A stretch of DNA of 64,000 bases from Reddybacter sp041277045 (GTDB lineage: Bacteria > Pseudomonadota > Gammaproteobacteria > Pseudomonadales > Porticoccaceae). The stretch covers positions 124,001 to 188,000 of the forward strand of contig JBGFSY010000004.1 of the NCBI GenBank assembly GCA_041277045.1, in the 5' to 3' direction. The notes under the pieces were generated by a model. That model did not search any database. It was not told the DNA's origin and saw only the letters and a list, made by a program, of their open reading frames with translations. A program made the translations under genes and the position numbers. This document shows, one piece after another, positions 17,854 to 26,436 of this stretch. Every line of letters begins with the position of its first letter. The stretch's first letter is position 1.

Positions 17854-18611
17854 TATTGGTTTTTGTACTTGCGATACTCATCCCAGAGTTTTTCGCGCAG
17901 TACGGGGTCCTTTTCTTTAAGGGCCGCTTCGCGTATTTGTCGGGCGACGATATCGTCGTCACTGCCACTTTCTATATCTTCGGGTATGCCACCGCGGCGT
18001 GTTGTCTCTAGCCCTGCAGAGCTATTGCTCCCATCTGCGCTTTCAGCATCGTTGCTACCACCAGCGCTGGCCGTACCGTCGCCGGCTTCTCCCTCTGCAT
18101 TGCCGGCCTGTTGGACCTCGCCTTCGTCTTCGCCTGCATCATCGGGGAACTCGCCGTAGCCCGGTAGTCCCTCGTAAATATCGCCGTCTTCAAATAAGGA
18201 GCCTTCACCACCCGCCCCTCCTGAACCTCCGGATTCACCATCTTCATTACCGCCGCCACCGAGGCTGGCTTCAATGGCCTCGGCCTTGGCGCGTTCTTCC
18301 AGAATCATACCGTCAAACACGGCGATTGAAGCATCGAGTTCGCTGTCGAAATCGCCAATAACTTCATCATCGCTACGGGCGTCGCCCGAGGCCGAGCTAG
18401 CACCGCCTGTAACCGGACTGGACGTTTGGCTTTCTGTTTGCGATGTGCTCGACTCTGCGGTCTGACTTTGCGGTTGAGCCTGTGGCCGTGTGGGGGTGCT
18501 GGCGCTTTTGCAGCCAGTCAGAAAAAGGACAAGTAATAAACAGGAGAGTAACGCAGTACTTAATGAACGATGAGGACTGAGCTGGGAGGTAAAAGATGCG
18601 TGTTGAAACAT
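17853..18611 (-). CDS. Acidic low-complexity lipoprotein (operon gene 2)
   Basis: A 252-residue protein with signal peptide and lipobox LTGC (about residues 31-34). Residues 35-200 are low-complexity, Gly/Ser/Asp/Glu-rich and probably disordered, with very few hydrophobic residues. The last 45 residues are distinct and charged (GGIPEDIESGSDDDIVARQI, then REAALKEKDPVLREKLWDEY), predicted helical. This looks like a lipid anchor plus flexible spacer plus a helical binding tail. The gene is the second of the operon, 19 bases after the TPR/TonB-like gene. Confidence 0.75.
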   Translation of the reverse strand: MFQHASFTSQLSPHRSLSTALLSCLLLVLFLTGCKSASTPTRPQAQPQSQTAESSTSQTESQTSSPVTGGASSASGDARSDDEVIGDFDSELDASIAVFDGMILEERAKAEAIEASLGGGGNEDGESGGSGGAGGEGSLFEDGDIYEGLPGYGEFPDDAGEDEGEVQQAGNAEGEAGDGTASAGGSNDAESADGSNSSAGLETTRRGGIPEDIESGSDDDIVARQIREAALKEKDPVLREKLWDEYRKYKNQ

Positions 18612-18630
18612 TAGCTTCCTTAAATGACCA

Positions 18631-20019
18631 CTAGTGTATTAAGGGTAGATGTACCGTTACATTACTGACATCGGTGGGGTTATTATCAACAAAATGGGGT
18701 CGAAAGCGAGCGTCTTTAATAGCGCCCGGCATTTTAAATTGAAGGCGATTATTGTTGTTGGGGTTTTGATCGGGAAGCCGGTTTTCTTTGATGTTTTCAA
18801 TAGAGCTGCCCCAGCCTTTGGCCGAAATGTCGACATCTGCGCTGATAAACAAGCTGTTAATTGTCCCCTTATTGTTTTCCATACGTATTGCCGGTAGCAA
18901 ACGTGGTGTGGCAAATAGCAGCCGATGTAAGGTTTCAGCTTGATCGGATGCCGCAATTTTGGCCTGAACTTGTTGGTAGTTAGCCATGGCCTTTGTTTGA
19001 TGATTGAACAGTAAATACCAGTCAGCGAGTTCAGTCTGTGCCTGGATATTATCTGCCAGCGTCGAATTGGGGTCGGCAGCGGTTAACTCAATAATACGTT
19101 CGTGGCACACTCGGCCACGGCGAAAACTGGCGCCGGAAAGTATCCGTGTGCGTTGTGGATTGGCGGTAGCAAACCCGTCGGCACTCAAACTGTAGTGGGA
19201 ACTGGTGGAAGAAGACCACTCGTCACCCTGGTGTCGAGAGAGATGAAAATTGACTAGGGCTACGCCGCGCAATAGCTCGATTTGTTCTGCAGGGTCTGAG
19301 CTGGGGCTCGTTTCACTCAATTGCAGGGCCGACACCATCAGACTGTAGGCCGACGTCAGATGGTCGATTTTGCTATCACTTCTATCAAATTGATAGGCAT
19401 CAAGATGCCACATGCCGAGCTCATTCAACAGTGGAATGATGCGGGAGTCATGCTTGCCATAGGCCGCGATGTGCATGCGCAAAAGCTGGTTATAGCTCGT
19501 GGTGACAGGTTCAATATGAAGCAGTGACTTTTGGCTGTTGATAATACCGCGCAGCATCGGTGCCTGTGACAGACTATTGAGGCCACTATTGACCCGGTTA
19601 ATGTGCATGGCCCGGCGCAGTGCTTTTAAAGCTTTGCCGTGTTGCCCCCTTTTTTGTAACTGCAGCCCGAGGCCGTATAGCACTTCGGAGGAGTTTTGAT
19701 GATAAGGGCCTTCAGCTGCGTAGCTCTGCAGGGTGGAATAGTAGGATGCAAGTTCGGCCGGGACAGGAGAGCGTGTACTGACCGTCTCGCTGTTGTTGGT
19801 GCTGAGGTTGGGTATCGGCGCTTCTGTCTGGTGTGAAAGGTCGTCCATTTCTGCCATCGCAGCAGGATCGGCTAGAGTCTTTGGGTTAAAAGCTATCAAT
19901 AATAGGGTGAATAACAGCCCTGAGAACAGGGCTGGTTTACGTTGTGTTGTTAGCAGCGTTAAAGCGCTGTTTGTCAGTTTGTTATTAATCATGGCATTTG
20001 CCGTAAACCGTTTAGGCAT
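18631..20019 (-). CDS. Periplasmic TPR-like protein with TonB-like C-terminus (operon gene 1)
   Basis: A 462-residue protein with a long basic start and a signal peptide core (FSGLLFTLLLIAF, cleavage near TLADP). The middle is helical with at least one clear TPR (LYGLGLQLQKRGQHGKALKA). The C-terminal 80 residues (INSLFISADVDISAKGWGSS ... IKDARFRPHFVDNNPTDVSN, VTVHLPLI) follow the TonB C-terminal pattern: a v-d-i-s-a-x-G strand, then R-F-R-P, x-G/N-x-P, then a final strand. That part would contact an outer-membrane or lipoprotein partner. It is the first gene of the minus-strand operon; an alternative ATG lies at 19992. Neither start has a strong ribosome site. Confidence 0.65.
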   Translation of the reverse strand: MPKRFTANAMINNKLTNSALTLLTTQRKPALFSGLLFTLLLIAFNPKTLADPAAMAEMDDLSHQTEAPIPNLSTNNSETVSTRSPVPAELASYYSTLQSYAAEGPYHQNSSEVLYGLGLQLQKRGQHGKALKALRRAMHINRVNSGLNSLSQAPMLRGIINSQKSLLHIEPVTTSYNQLLRMHIAAYGKHDSRIIPLLNELGMWHLDAYQFDRSDSKIDHLTSAYSLMVSALQLSETSPSSDPAEQIELLRGVALVNFHLSRHQGDEWSSSTSSHYSLSADGFATANPQRTRILSGASFRRGRVCHERIIELTAADPNSTLADNIQAQTELADWYLLFNHQTKAMANYQQVQAKIAASDQAETLHRLLFATPRLLPAIRMENNKGTINSLFISADVDISAKGWGSSIENIKENRLPDQNPNNNNRLQFKMPGAIKDARFRPHFVDNNPTDVSNVTVHLPLIH

Positions 20020-20446
20020 TACACTTTTTAGTCGACATACCTGCCGCGAACTGGCCTCTCTTTGAGTTATCGTACTCCAAAATGTTCCCTGAAAGAGGGT
20101 TTGTTCTCTTTTTACTGAATTCTTAAGAGGAACAGCATAAACCCCAATAGGTACTCTCTGTGGTTTTGGTACTCGCTTGTGATGAATAGCATATTGCGTA
20201 TATAACGCTGTTTAGGCTTCTCAGCCTTTTACTGGTTTCCCCGCGTTACTGTGGCGGAGCCGCTTAGGTGTGCTGAGCACGGTTTTGTCCCGCAGATGTC
20301 TGATTTACGCAATGGCAAGAGCACTGTTGCGAGTCGTGGTACGTGGGGAGTTAAAGTAGGCTTTGGTGCTGCGGCTAAAGTCCTGGGCGAAGCAAGTCTG
20401 TATTACTGTGATTGCTGGCACCTGATTAGAGTGTGAGGGCGACCCG
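20020..20446. other. Intergenic region holding the leader of the large operon
   Basis: No gene is supported in these 427 bases; the only open frame of about 60 codons shows no protein-like features. As it lies upstream of the first operon gene on the minus strand, the operon promoter should be here. An A+T-rich stretch with the small inverted repeat GCGT-TATAT-ACGC (20196-20208) is the only visible landmark. I could not identify a convincing -35/-10 pair. Confidence 0.5.
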
Positions 20447-21037
20447 TTAGCGCCAGCGTTTCTCCCAGGCTAAAAATACTCGCTCGGAATACCAGTACTG
20501 GCCGTAGCTGCCGTTGTAGCGCGCTAGGGCGTCAGCCAGTCGGCCTTTTTCTCGATTTAAATAGTGCTTGAGAATGGTGCAGCCGTAGCGCAAGTTGGTA
20601 TCGGTATCGGTGAGATTATCATTGGGTCTGCCGATTTCTTTTTTCCAGAAAGGCATGATTTGCATTAAACCCTGAGCGCCGACGCGAGACACGGCATAGG
20701 GGTCAAAATGGCTTTCAACTTCTATTAGTGCGAGTACGATTTCAGGCTGTAGCCCAGCGCGGGTGGCGGCACGGTGTACCTTGCGCAGGAATTCAAAGCG
20801 ACGGCTTTTGTCGGGTAGAAAGCGCGCTAGGCTATTGGATTTCGCCAGCAGCCAAACTTCGGCATCGTAGCGGTCGTCAAAGCTGTCGGCCTGGCTCACC
20901 GTGTCGCGCAATATTTGTAATAATTCCGGATCATTCGCTTGTGCGCTAAATGCCGACGGCGCTACCAGCAGCGTTGTTAGCAGCAGTGCTAACAGGCTGA
21001 GGTAGTGTCGTGATTTTGTACGTTTAAGCGACGGCAT
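20447..21037 (-). CDS. Lytic transglycosylase (SLT domain)
   Basis: A 196-residue exported peptidoglycan-cleaving enzyme. Residues 1-32 are a signal peptide (LLALLLTTLLVAPSAFSA). The SLT catalytic core follows: ALIEVESHFDPYAVSRVGAQ with the catalytic Glu, then GLMQIMP and a late YNGS motif (ARYNGSYGQYWYSERV). It cleaves the MurNAc-GlcNAc bond to form 1,6-anhydro sugars in the periplasm. It is compact compared with larger Slt70-type enzymes. Next to it on the same strand is proS, 35 bases upstream, so they may share a transcript. Confidence 0.9.
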   Translation of the reverse strand: MPSLKRTKSRHYLSLLALLLTTLLVAPSAFSAQANDPELLQILRDTVSQADSFDDRYDAEVWLLAKSNSLARFLPDKSRRFEFLRKVHRAATRAGLQPEIVLALIEVESHFDPYAVSRVGAQGLMQIMPFWKKEIGRPNDNLTDTDTNLRYGCTILKHYLNREKGRLADALARYNGSYGQYWYSERVFLAWEKRWR

Positions 21038-21072
21038 TGAGCCTGCTGTACAGCGCTAATGCTACTTGATGC

Positions 21073-22791
21073 TTAGTCGGTGGCAAGGGTCTTAGCCAAA
21101 AAGGCATCGAGTTCAGACAGTTTGATATCTGAGCTTTCGGCGTCGCGACGGTATTTGTATTCAATAGCTTCATTTTCCAGACCTCGATCGCCAATCACCA
21201 GACGATGGGGAATACCCATTAATTCAATATCGGCGAGCATAACACCGAGTCTGGCTTTCTTTTCGTCCATCAATAGCACGTCGTGACCGGCTTCTCGCAG
21301 TTTTGTGTAGAGGGTCTCGCAGGCCTCACGCACCGCCTCGGACTTGTGGAGGTTAATGGGGACGATGGCGAGCTGGAAGGGTGCTAGCGACTCGGGCCAG
21401 ATAATGCCTTTGTCGTCGTGGTTTTGTTCAATGGCCGAGGCGACGATGCGGCTGACACCGATGCCGTAACAGCCCATTAGCATGGCTTTTTCTTTACCGT
21501 TTTCGTCGAGTATTTTTGCGTTCATGGCGTCGCTGTACTTGGTGCCGAGCTGGAAAATATGCCCCACTTCAATGCCGCGTTTAATTTCCAGTGTGCCCTG
21601 GCCATCGGGGCTGGGGTCGCCGGCAACGACGTTACGGATATCTTCAATGCGCTCAGAGGCACAGTCGCGCTGCCAGTTAACACTAGTTAAATGTACGCCG
21701 TCTTTATTGGCGCCGCAGACAAAGTCGCTGAGGTGGGCGGCGCTGCGATCAATAATTATCGGAATGGTTAATCCCACGGGGCCGAGGGAGCCAACATTAC
21801 AGTCGATAGCGGTGAGTACGGCCTGCTCACTGGCAAAGGTGAGTGGGCTGGCAACGCCCTCGAGTTTTTCAGCTTTAATGTCGTTCAGCTCGTGATCGCC
21901 ACGCAGTACCAGTGCGATCAGGCTGCCTTCTTCCTCGCCATTAACGATGAGTGTTTTGACGATGCTGTTAGCAGTGCAGTTGAGGAAGTTAGATACTTCG
22001 TCAATGCTATGTTGACCGGGCGTGGCGACTTCAGTCATGCCTTGCGTCGCTTCAGCGCGGATGTCACTGGGGGCGATGGCCTCGGCCATTTCAACGTTGG
22101 CGGCATAGTCGCCGGTGGTAGAAAAGGCGATGTCGTCTTCGCCGGAGTCCGCCAGTACGTGGAACTCGTGGGAGACACTGCCGCCGATGCTGCCGGTGTC
22201 GGCGAGTACGGGGCGGAAGTCGAGGCCGAGGCGCTGGAAGATTTTGCAGTAAGCGGCGTGCATCACCTCGTAAGTTTCTTGCAGGCTCTCGGGTGTTGCG
22301 TGGAAAGAGTAGGCATCTTTCATAATGAATTCGCGGGCGCGCATCACCCCGAAACGGGGTCGGGTTTCATCGCGAAACTTGGTTTGAATCTGGTAGAAGT
22401 TGGCGGGCAGTTGTTTATAGCTGCGAATTTCACCGCGAATTAAATCGGTAATGATCTCTTCGTGGGTGGGGCCGAGGCAGAAGTCGCGGCCGTGGCGGTC
22501 GGCAATACGCAGTAGCTCGCCGCCATATTCTTGCCAGCGTCCCGATTCTTGCCACAGTTCAGAGGGCTGCACCACGGGCATTAAGACTTCCTGGGCCTCG
22601 GCACGATCCATTTCTTCCCGCACAATGGTTTCTACTTTACGTAGTACACGCAGGCCCAGCGGTAGCCAGGAGTAGAGGCCGGAGGCGAGCTTGCGAATCA
22701 GTCCGGCGCGAAGCATTAGCTGGTGGCTGATAACCTCGGCATCGGCTGGGGTTTCTTTCTGGGTGGCAATAAGAAAACGGCTGGCGCGCAT
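21073..22791 (-). CDS. proS: Prolyl-tRNA synthetase
   Basis: A 572-residue class II aminoacyl-tRNA synthetase that charges tRNA-Pro. The N-terminal MRASRFLIATQKETPADAEV, the class II core around GPTHEEIITDLIRGEIRSYK and RFRDE-type residues, and the insertion (editing) domain at about 220-390 are seen, followed by the C-terminal anticodon-binding domain (LAPFQLAIVPINLHKSEAVR). The length fits the bacterial long form with the editing domain. The ATG at 22791 begins directly with the family start. It is divergent from the HIT gene across a 111-base gap. Confidence 0.97.
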   Translation of the reverse strand: MRASRFLIATQKETPADAEVISHQLMLRAGLIRKLASGLYSWLPLGLRVLRKVETIVREEMDRAEAQEVLMPVVQPSELWQESGRWQEYGGELLRIADRHGRDFCLGPTHEEIITDLIRGEIRSYKQLPANFYQIQTKFRDETRPRFGVMRAREFIMKDAYSFHATPESLQETYEVMHAAYCKIFQRLGLDFRPVLADTGSIGGSVSHEFHVLADSGEDDIAFSTTGDYAANVEMAEAIAPSDIRAEATQGMTEVATPGQHSIDEVSNFLNCTANSIVKTLIVNGEEEGSLIALVLRGDHELNDIKAEKLEGVASPLTFASEQAVLTAIDCNVGSLGPVGLTIPIIIDRSAAHLSDFVCGANKDGVHLTSVNWQRDCASERIEDIRNVVAGDPSPDGQGTLEIKRGIEVGHIFQLGTKYSDAMNAKILDENGKEKAMLMGCYGIGVSRIVASAIEQNHDDKGIIWPESLAPFQLAIVPINLHKSEAVREACETLYTKLREAGHDVLLMDEKKARLGVMLADIELMGIPHRLVIGDRGLENEAIEYKYRRDAESSDIKLSELDAFLAKTLATD

Positions 22792-22902
22792 AAGTATTTC
22801 CCGGCGTATAGCGATAGTGGTTGATGTATTTTGGCGGCTATTTTACGGTGCTGTCGACGCTGGGTACAGCACGGGAATTGGATTAGAAAGGAGGAGGTAG
22901 TG

Positions 22903-23328
22903 ATGTTTACACTCGATGAACGTTTGCAGAAAGATACGCTGGTGGTGGGCCGCTTCGAACTGTGTCTGTTATTGCTACACCGTGATAGCAACTACCCCTG
23001 GTTTATTTTGGTGCCTCAACGCGAGGGCGTAACAGAAATTCACCACCTGTCGCCGGCTGAGCAGCAATTGCTATTGGCTGAATCGACCCTGGTGGCAGAG
23101 GCTTTGGCGTCGCTGTTTTTACCGGATAAGCTGAATATCGCCATGCTCGGTAATATCGTTGCGCAGTTACATATTCATCATGTCGCTCGCTTTAAAACGG
23201 ATGTTAGTTGGCCGGGGCCAATTTGGGGGGCGGCACCGGCGGGGGAGTACGAGGCCGCAGTGCTACAGCAAAGGCTTGAGAGTATGCGCAATGCTCTGTC
23301 GGGGAAGATTGCGATAGATGCTGATTAG
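22903..23328 (+). CDS. HIT family nucleotide hydrolase
   Basis: A 141-residue histidine-triad protein. The triad variant QLHIHHVAR at about residues 85-93 and the PGPIWG segment are typical of gammaproteobacterial HIT proteins acting on dinucleoside polyphosphates or nucleoside phosphoramidates. The ATG at 22903 is preferred over an upstream start at 22831 because GAGGAGGT lies 4-11 bases before it. It is followed by a strong terminator at 23403. The exact substrate is not known. Confidence 0.88.
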   Translation: MFTLDERLQKDTLVVGRFELCLLLLHRDSNYPWFILVPQREGVTEIHHLSPAEQQLLLAESTLVAEALASLFLPDKLNIAMLGNIVAQLHIHHVARFKTDVSWPGPIWGAAPAGEYEAAVLQQRLESMRNALSGKIAIDAD

Positions 23329-23402
23329 AGCTGAGCTGTAGCGCCAGGGTGCCCCATCGCAATATGCTGAATTAAAAGCTTAGGATTAAAAACCCAGAAT
23401 TA

Positions 23403-23428
23403 AAAAAGCCCCTTATGAGGGGCTTTTT
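23403..23428. terminator. Bidirectional rho-independent terminator
   Basis: AAAAAGCCCC-TTATGA-GGGGCTTTTT forms a 10-bp stem with U tracts in both directions. It separates the rightward HIT gene from the leftward HU gene and can serve both. Confidence 0.9.
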
Positions 23429-23465
23429 AGATGATCAGGCTTTACCCAAAGTAAGCGTGCCCGAA

Positions 23466-23861
23466 CTAGTTCGCCATATCTTTCAAGCCTTTTAGTGCCG
23501 TCACTTTAACAGCAGTGCTGGCGGGCTTAGCGGCGAAAGTTGTCTCTTCGCCAGTGAAGGGGTTGATACCTTTACGAGCACGACGCGCTGGCTTTTTAAC
23601 CGTTTTGATCTTCAGTAGACCGGGTAGGGTGAACTCACCAACGGCACGCTTTTTAATGTGGCGCTCAATCACAATACCCAGCTCGTCGAGTACGGCGCCG
23701 ACCTGCTTGCGAGATAACTCTGTTTTCTCTGAGAGTTCATTGAGAAGTTGTGTTTTGGTGTAGCGTTCAGAGACGGCGACAACTTTGCGAACAGGTGCTG
23801 CTTTCGCGGGAGCTTTCTTTGCAGGAGCTTTCTTTTTGGCAGGAGATTTTTTGGCGGCCAT
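23466..23861 (-). CDS. HU/IHF-family DNA-binding protein with histone H1-like Lys/Ala/Pro tail
   Basis: A 131-residue nucleoid protein. Residues 1-30 are a basic KAP-repeat tail (KKSPAKKKAPAKKAPAKAAP) like that of histone H1 or AlgP/BphP-type proteins. Residues 32-131 are the HU fold, starting YTKTQLLNELSEKTELSRKQ and containing the DNA-binding arm around RRARKGINPFTGEETTFAAK. It should bend and compact DNA. An HU fused to such a tail is less common than plain HU. It is divergent from the fmdB-aspS transcript. Whether it acts as a global or minor nucleoid protein is unknown. Confidence 0.9.
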   Translation of the reverse strand: MAAKKSPAKKKAPAKKAPAKAAPVRKVVAVSERYTKTQLLNELSEKTELSRKQVGAVLDELGIVIERHIKKRAVGEFTLPGLLKIKTVKKPARRARKGINPFTGEETTFAAKPASTAVKVTALKGLKDMAN

Positions 23862-24233
23862 AATGTTTCCCTTACGTTTATTGTTTGATGAGTTTTCAGC
23901 GTGGAGGGCCTGACTACATCAAGCAAAAAATTTATGGCCCCTCGGCAAGCAATGTATATAGTATCTGTTCGGTTCAGGCAACAGAAAACCCTATAAAATA
24001 GCGTTTTTTAACAAAAAACATGACTTCCGTTACTTTCTTCTGCCATTGCTAGAAAGTGCGGGGCGATTGGTGACTTTAAGCAACTTGCCTAGCTGGGGTA
24101 TAATGCGCGCCTTTTTTGGACCAGCCTCTCTTGGATTATTGCTTTCTAGATGCTCGGTTGTCAGCTATTTCGTCGTCATGCGGCAAGTAGTTGTGATCGC
24201 CGTGTCCGGCTTGTGAAGTGGAGTAAATAGACG
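23862..24233. other. Divergent promoter region between HU and fmdB
   Basis: No gene is supported in these 372 bases. The left half is A+T-rich and should contain the HU promoter; the right half has the -10-like element described separately at 24099. Confidence 0.6.
24075..24104 (+). promoter_or_regulatory. Sigma70-type promoter for fmdB-aspS
   Basis: A perfect TATAAT at 24099-24104 is preceded by TTTAAG-like sequence 18 bases upstream (weak -35). It is 130 bases before the fmdB start. The strong -10 followed by GCGCGCC suggests a growth-rate-type promoter; the -35 is poor, so confidence is moderate. Confidence 0.55.
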
Positions 24234-24554
24234 ATGCCAATTTATGAATACCAATGTGAGTCCTGCAAAGAGGCCCACGAGGCCCTGCAAAAGCTCAGCG
24301 ATGCCCTGTTAACCGAATGCCCCAACTGTGGTGAACAGGCTTTAAAGAAGCAGGTGACCGCCAGTGCCTTTCGACTCAGCGGTAGTGGCTGGTATGAGAC
24401 CGATTTTAAAACCGGTGACAAAAAGAAAAATCTGGCGGGTGGTGGCCCCTCTCAAGGTGACTCTAAAGCTAGCTCGAAATCTGGCGACAGCGGCAGTTCA
24501 AAAAAGGCCGCTAGCTCGGAGGGTGGCAAAAAATCGGCATCAAGCAACAGCTAA
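24234..24554 (+). CDS. FmdB-type zinc ribbon protein
   Basis: A 106-residue protein. The N-terminal zinc ribbon has MPIYEYQCESCK and CPNCGEQ (two CxxC pairs within the first 40 residues), the mark of the FmdB/PF09723 regulatory family. The C-terminal 45 residues are a Ser/Lys/Gly-rich disordered tail. Genes of this type sit immediately before aspS in many gammaproteobacteria. The role is not established; binding to RNA or a metal-regulated partner is usually assumed. Confidence 0.9.
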   Translation: MPIYEYQCESCKEAHEALQKLSDALLTECPNCGEQALKKQVTASAFRLSGSGWYETDFKTGDKKKNLAGGGPSQGDSKASSKSGDSGSSKKAASSEGGKKSASSNS

Positions 24555-24645
24555 GGACACTTGAATAAGCTGCTGATAGCGGGTTTTCAAATTACGCCTT
24601 CCCCATCATTTAATTTACAGATTGATATTTAGGAAAAGAGACATT

Positions 24646-26427
24646 ATGCGTTCGAGCTATTGCGGTTTACTCGATACTACTTTCTTGGACCAAGAGGTCA
24701 CTTTATGTGGCTGGGTTGATCGTCGTCGCGACCATGGCGGTGTGATTTTTATCGACCTGCGTGACCGCGAGGGCATTGTGCAGATCGTCTGCGACCCGGA
24801 CAGCGGTGAGCACTTTAATACTGCCGACAGTGTGCGCGGTGAGTATGTGCTGAAAATTACTGGGCGGGTGCGAGCGCGTAGTGCTGAAACTATCAATCCG
24901 CAAATGAAGACCGGTGAAATTGAGATTTATGCCACCGATGTAGAGGTGCTCAATGCCTCTGAAACACCACCCTTTCAGCTCGACGAGCACACCAAGGTGG
25001 GTGAAGAGGTGCGCCTGTTGCATCGCTTTCTCGATCTGCGTCGCCCGGAGATGCAGTCTCACTTGTACTTCCGCTCCAAGGTCACTTCGGCGCTGCGCAA
25101 CTTTCTCGACGACTCGGGCTTTCTCGATATTGAAACGCCGATCCTGACTCGTGCCACCCCTGAAGGTGCTCGCGACTACTTGGTGCCGAGTCGCACCCAC
25201 GAGGGTAAGTTCTTTGCCTTGCCCCAGTCGCCCCAGCTCTTTAAGCAGTTGTTAATGGTCTCGGGTTTTGACCGTTACTACCAGGTGGCAAAATGTTTCC
25301 GTGACGAGGATCTTCGTGCCGACCGTCAGCCCGAGTTTACCCAGATCGATATCGAGGCCTCCTTCGTCAACGATGAAGATATTATGGCGATCTCGGAAAA
25401 GATGATTAGCCAAGTGTTTTCGGCGCTGCACAAGGTCGAGTTGGGTACTTTTCCGGTGATGACCTACGCCGAAGCGATGCATCGCTTTGGTAGTGATAAG
25501 CCCGATTTGCGCATTCCCCTCGAGCTGGTTGAAGTCAAAGATTTGATGAAGGATGTCGATTTCAAGGTGTTCTCGGCTCCGGCCAACGACCCCGCTGGTC
25601 GTGTTACCGCGTTGAAAGTACCGGGTGGCAATTCACTCAGTCGCAAAAAGATTGATGGTTATACCAAGTTCGTCAGCATCTACGGCGCCCGTGGCCTGGC
25701 TTATATCAAGGTCAACGACAAAACGGATATTGAAGAGGGTCTGCAATCGCCGATCGTTAAATTCCTGCCCAACGAGGTGCGCCAGCAATTGCTCGACCGC
25801 TTGCAGGCAGAAGACGGCGACCTGATTTTCTTCGGTGCCGACCAAGGCAAGATTGTTTCTGAAGCACTGGGGGCACTGCGCTGTAAGCTCGGTGCCGACC
25901 TCGAGCTATACACCTGCGAATGGGCGCCGCTGTGGGTGATTGACTTTCCGATGTTTGAAAAAACCGATAGCGGTAGTTGGACGCCCTTGCACCACCCCTT
26001 TACACAGCCCTCCTGTACGGTTGACGAATTGCTCGCCGATCCGGGTGCGGCACTGTCAAAAGCCTATGACATGGTGCTGAATGGTACGGAGCTGGGCGGT
26101 GGTTCGGTGCGTATCCACGACAGCGCGATGCAGAAAGCGGTTTTTGAAGTGCTGGCCATTAATGAAGAGGACCAGAGAGAGAAGTTTGGTTTCTTGCTCG
26201 AGGCGCTGAAATACGGTTGCCCCCCTCATGCGGGTGTCGCCTTTGGTCTCGACCGTCTGATTATGTTGATGGTGGGTGCGGCGTCGATACGTGACGTTAT
26301 CGCCTTCCCGAAAACCCAGTCGGCGCAATGCTTGATGACAGATGCGCCGGGCCTGGTGGATAGCAAACAGTTGCGCGAGTTGAATATTCGCTTGCGAGAA
26401 AAAACCAAAAGCGAAAAAAGCGAGTAG
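24646..26427 (+). CDS. aspS: Aspartyl-tRNA synthetase
   Basis: A 593-residue class II synthetase that charges tRNA-Asp. N-terminal OB-fold (LCGWVDRRRDHGGVIFIDLR), class II motif 2 (FRDEDLRADRQPEFTQIDIE), the bacterial GAD insertion and motif 3 (GVAFGLDRLIMLMVGAASIR) are present. The length is that of the bacterial type. The ATG at 24646 follows GGAAAAGAGA and is preferred to an in-frame ATG 8 codons earlier, because the family start MRSSYCG begins here. It is upstream of yebC with a 9-base gap, a probable operon. Confidence 0.97.
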   Translation: MRSSYCGLLDTTFLDQEVTLCGWVDRRRDHGGVIFIDLRDREGIVQIVCDPDSGEHFNTADSVRGEYVLKITGRVRARSAETINPQMKTGEIEIYATDVEVLNASETPPFQLDEHTKVGEEVRLLHRFLDLRRPEMQSHLYFRSKVTSALRNFLDDSGFLDIETPILTRATPEGARDYLVPSRTHEGKFFALPQSPQLFKQLLMVSGFDRYYQVAKCFRDEDLRADRQPEFTQIDIEASFVNDEDIMAISEKMISQVFSALHKVELGTFPVMTYAEAMHRFGSDKPDLRIPLELVEVKDLMKDVDFKVFSAPANDPAGRVTALKVPGGNSLSRKKIDGYTKFVSIYGARGLAYIKVNDKTDIEEGLQSPIVKFLPNEVRQQLLDRLQAEDGDLIFFGADQGKIVSEALGALRCKLGADLELYTCEWAPLWVIDFPMFEKTDSGSWTPLHHPFTQPSCTVDELLADPGAALSKAYDMVLNGTELGGGSVRIHDSAMQKAVFEVLAINEEDQREKFGFLLEALKYGCPPHAGVAFGLDRLIMLMVGAASIRDVIAFPKTQSAQCLMTDAPGLVDSKQLRELNIRLREKTKSEKSE

Positions 26428-26436
26428 GGATACCTT

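Noticed and set aside
20251..20436. Open frame of 61 codons in the gap before the large operon
   Set aside because: No recognisable motifs, no ribosome site and no composition like neighbouring genes.
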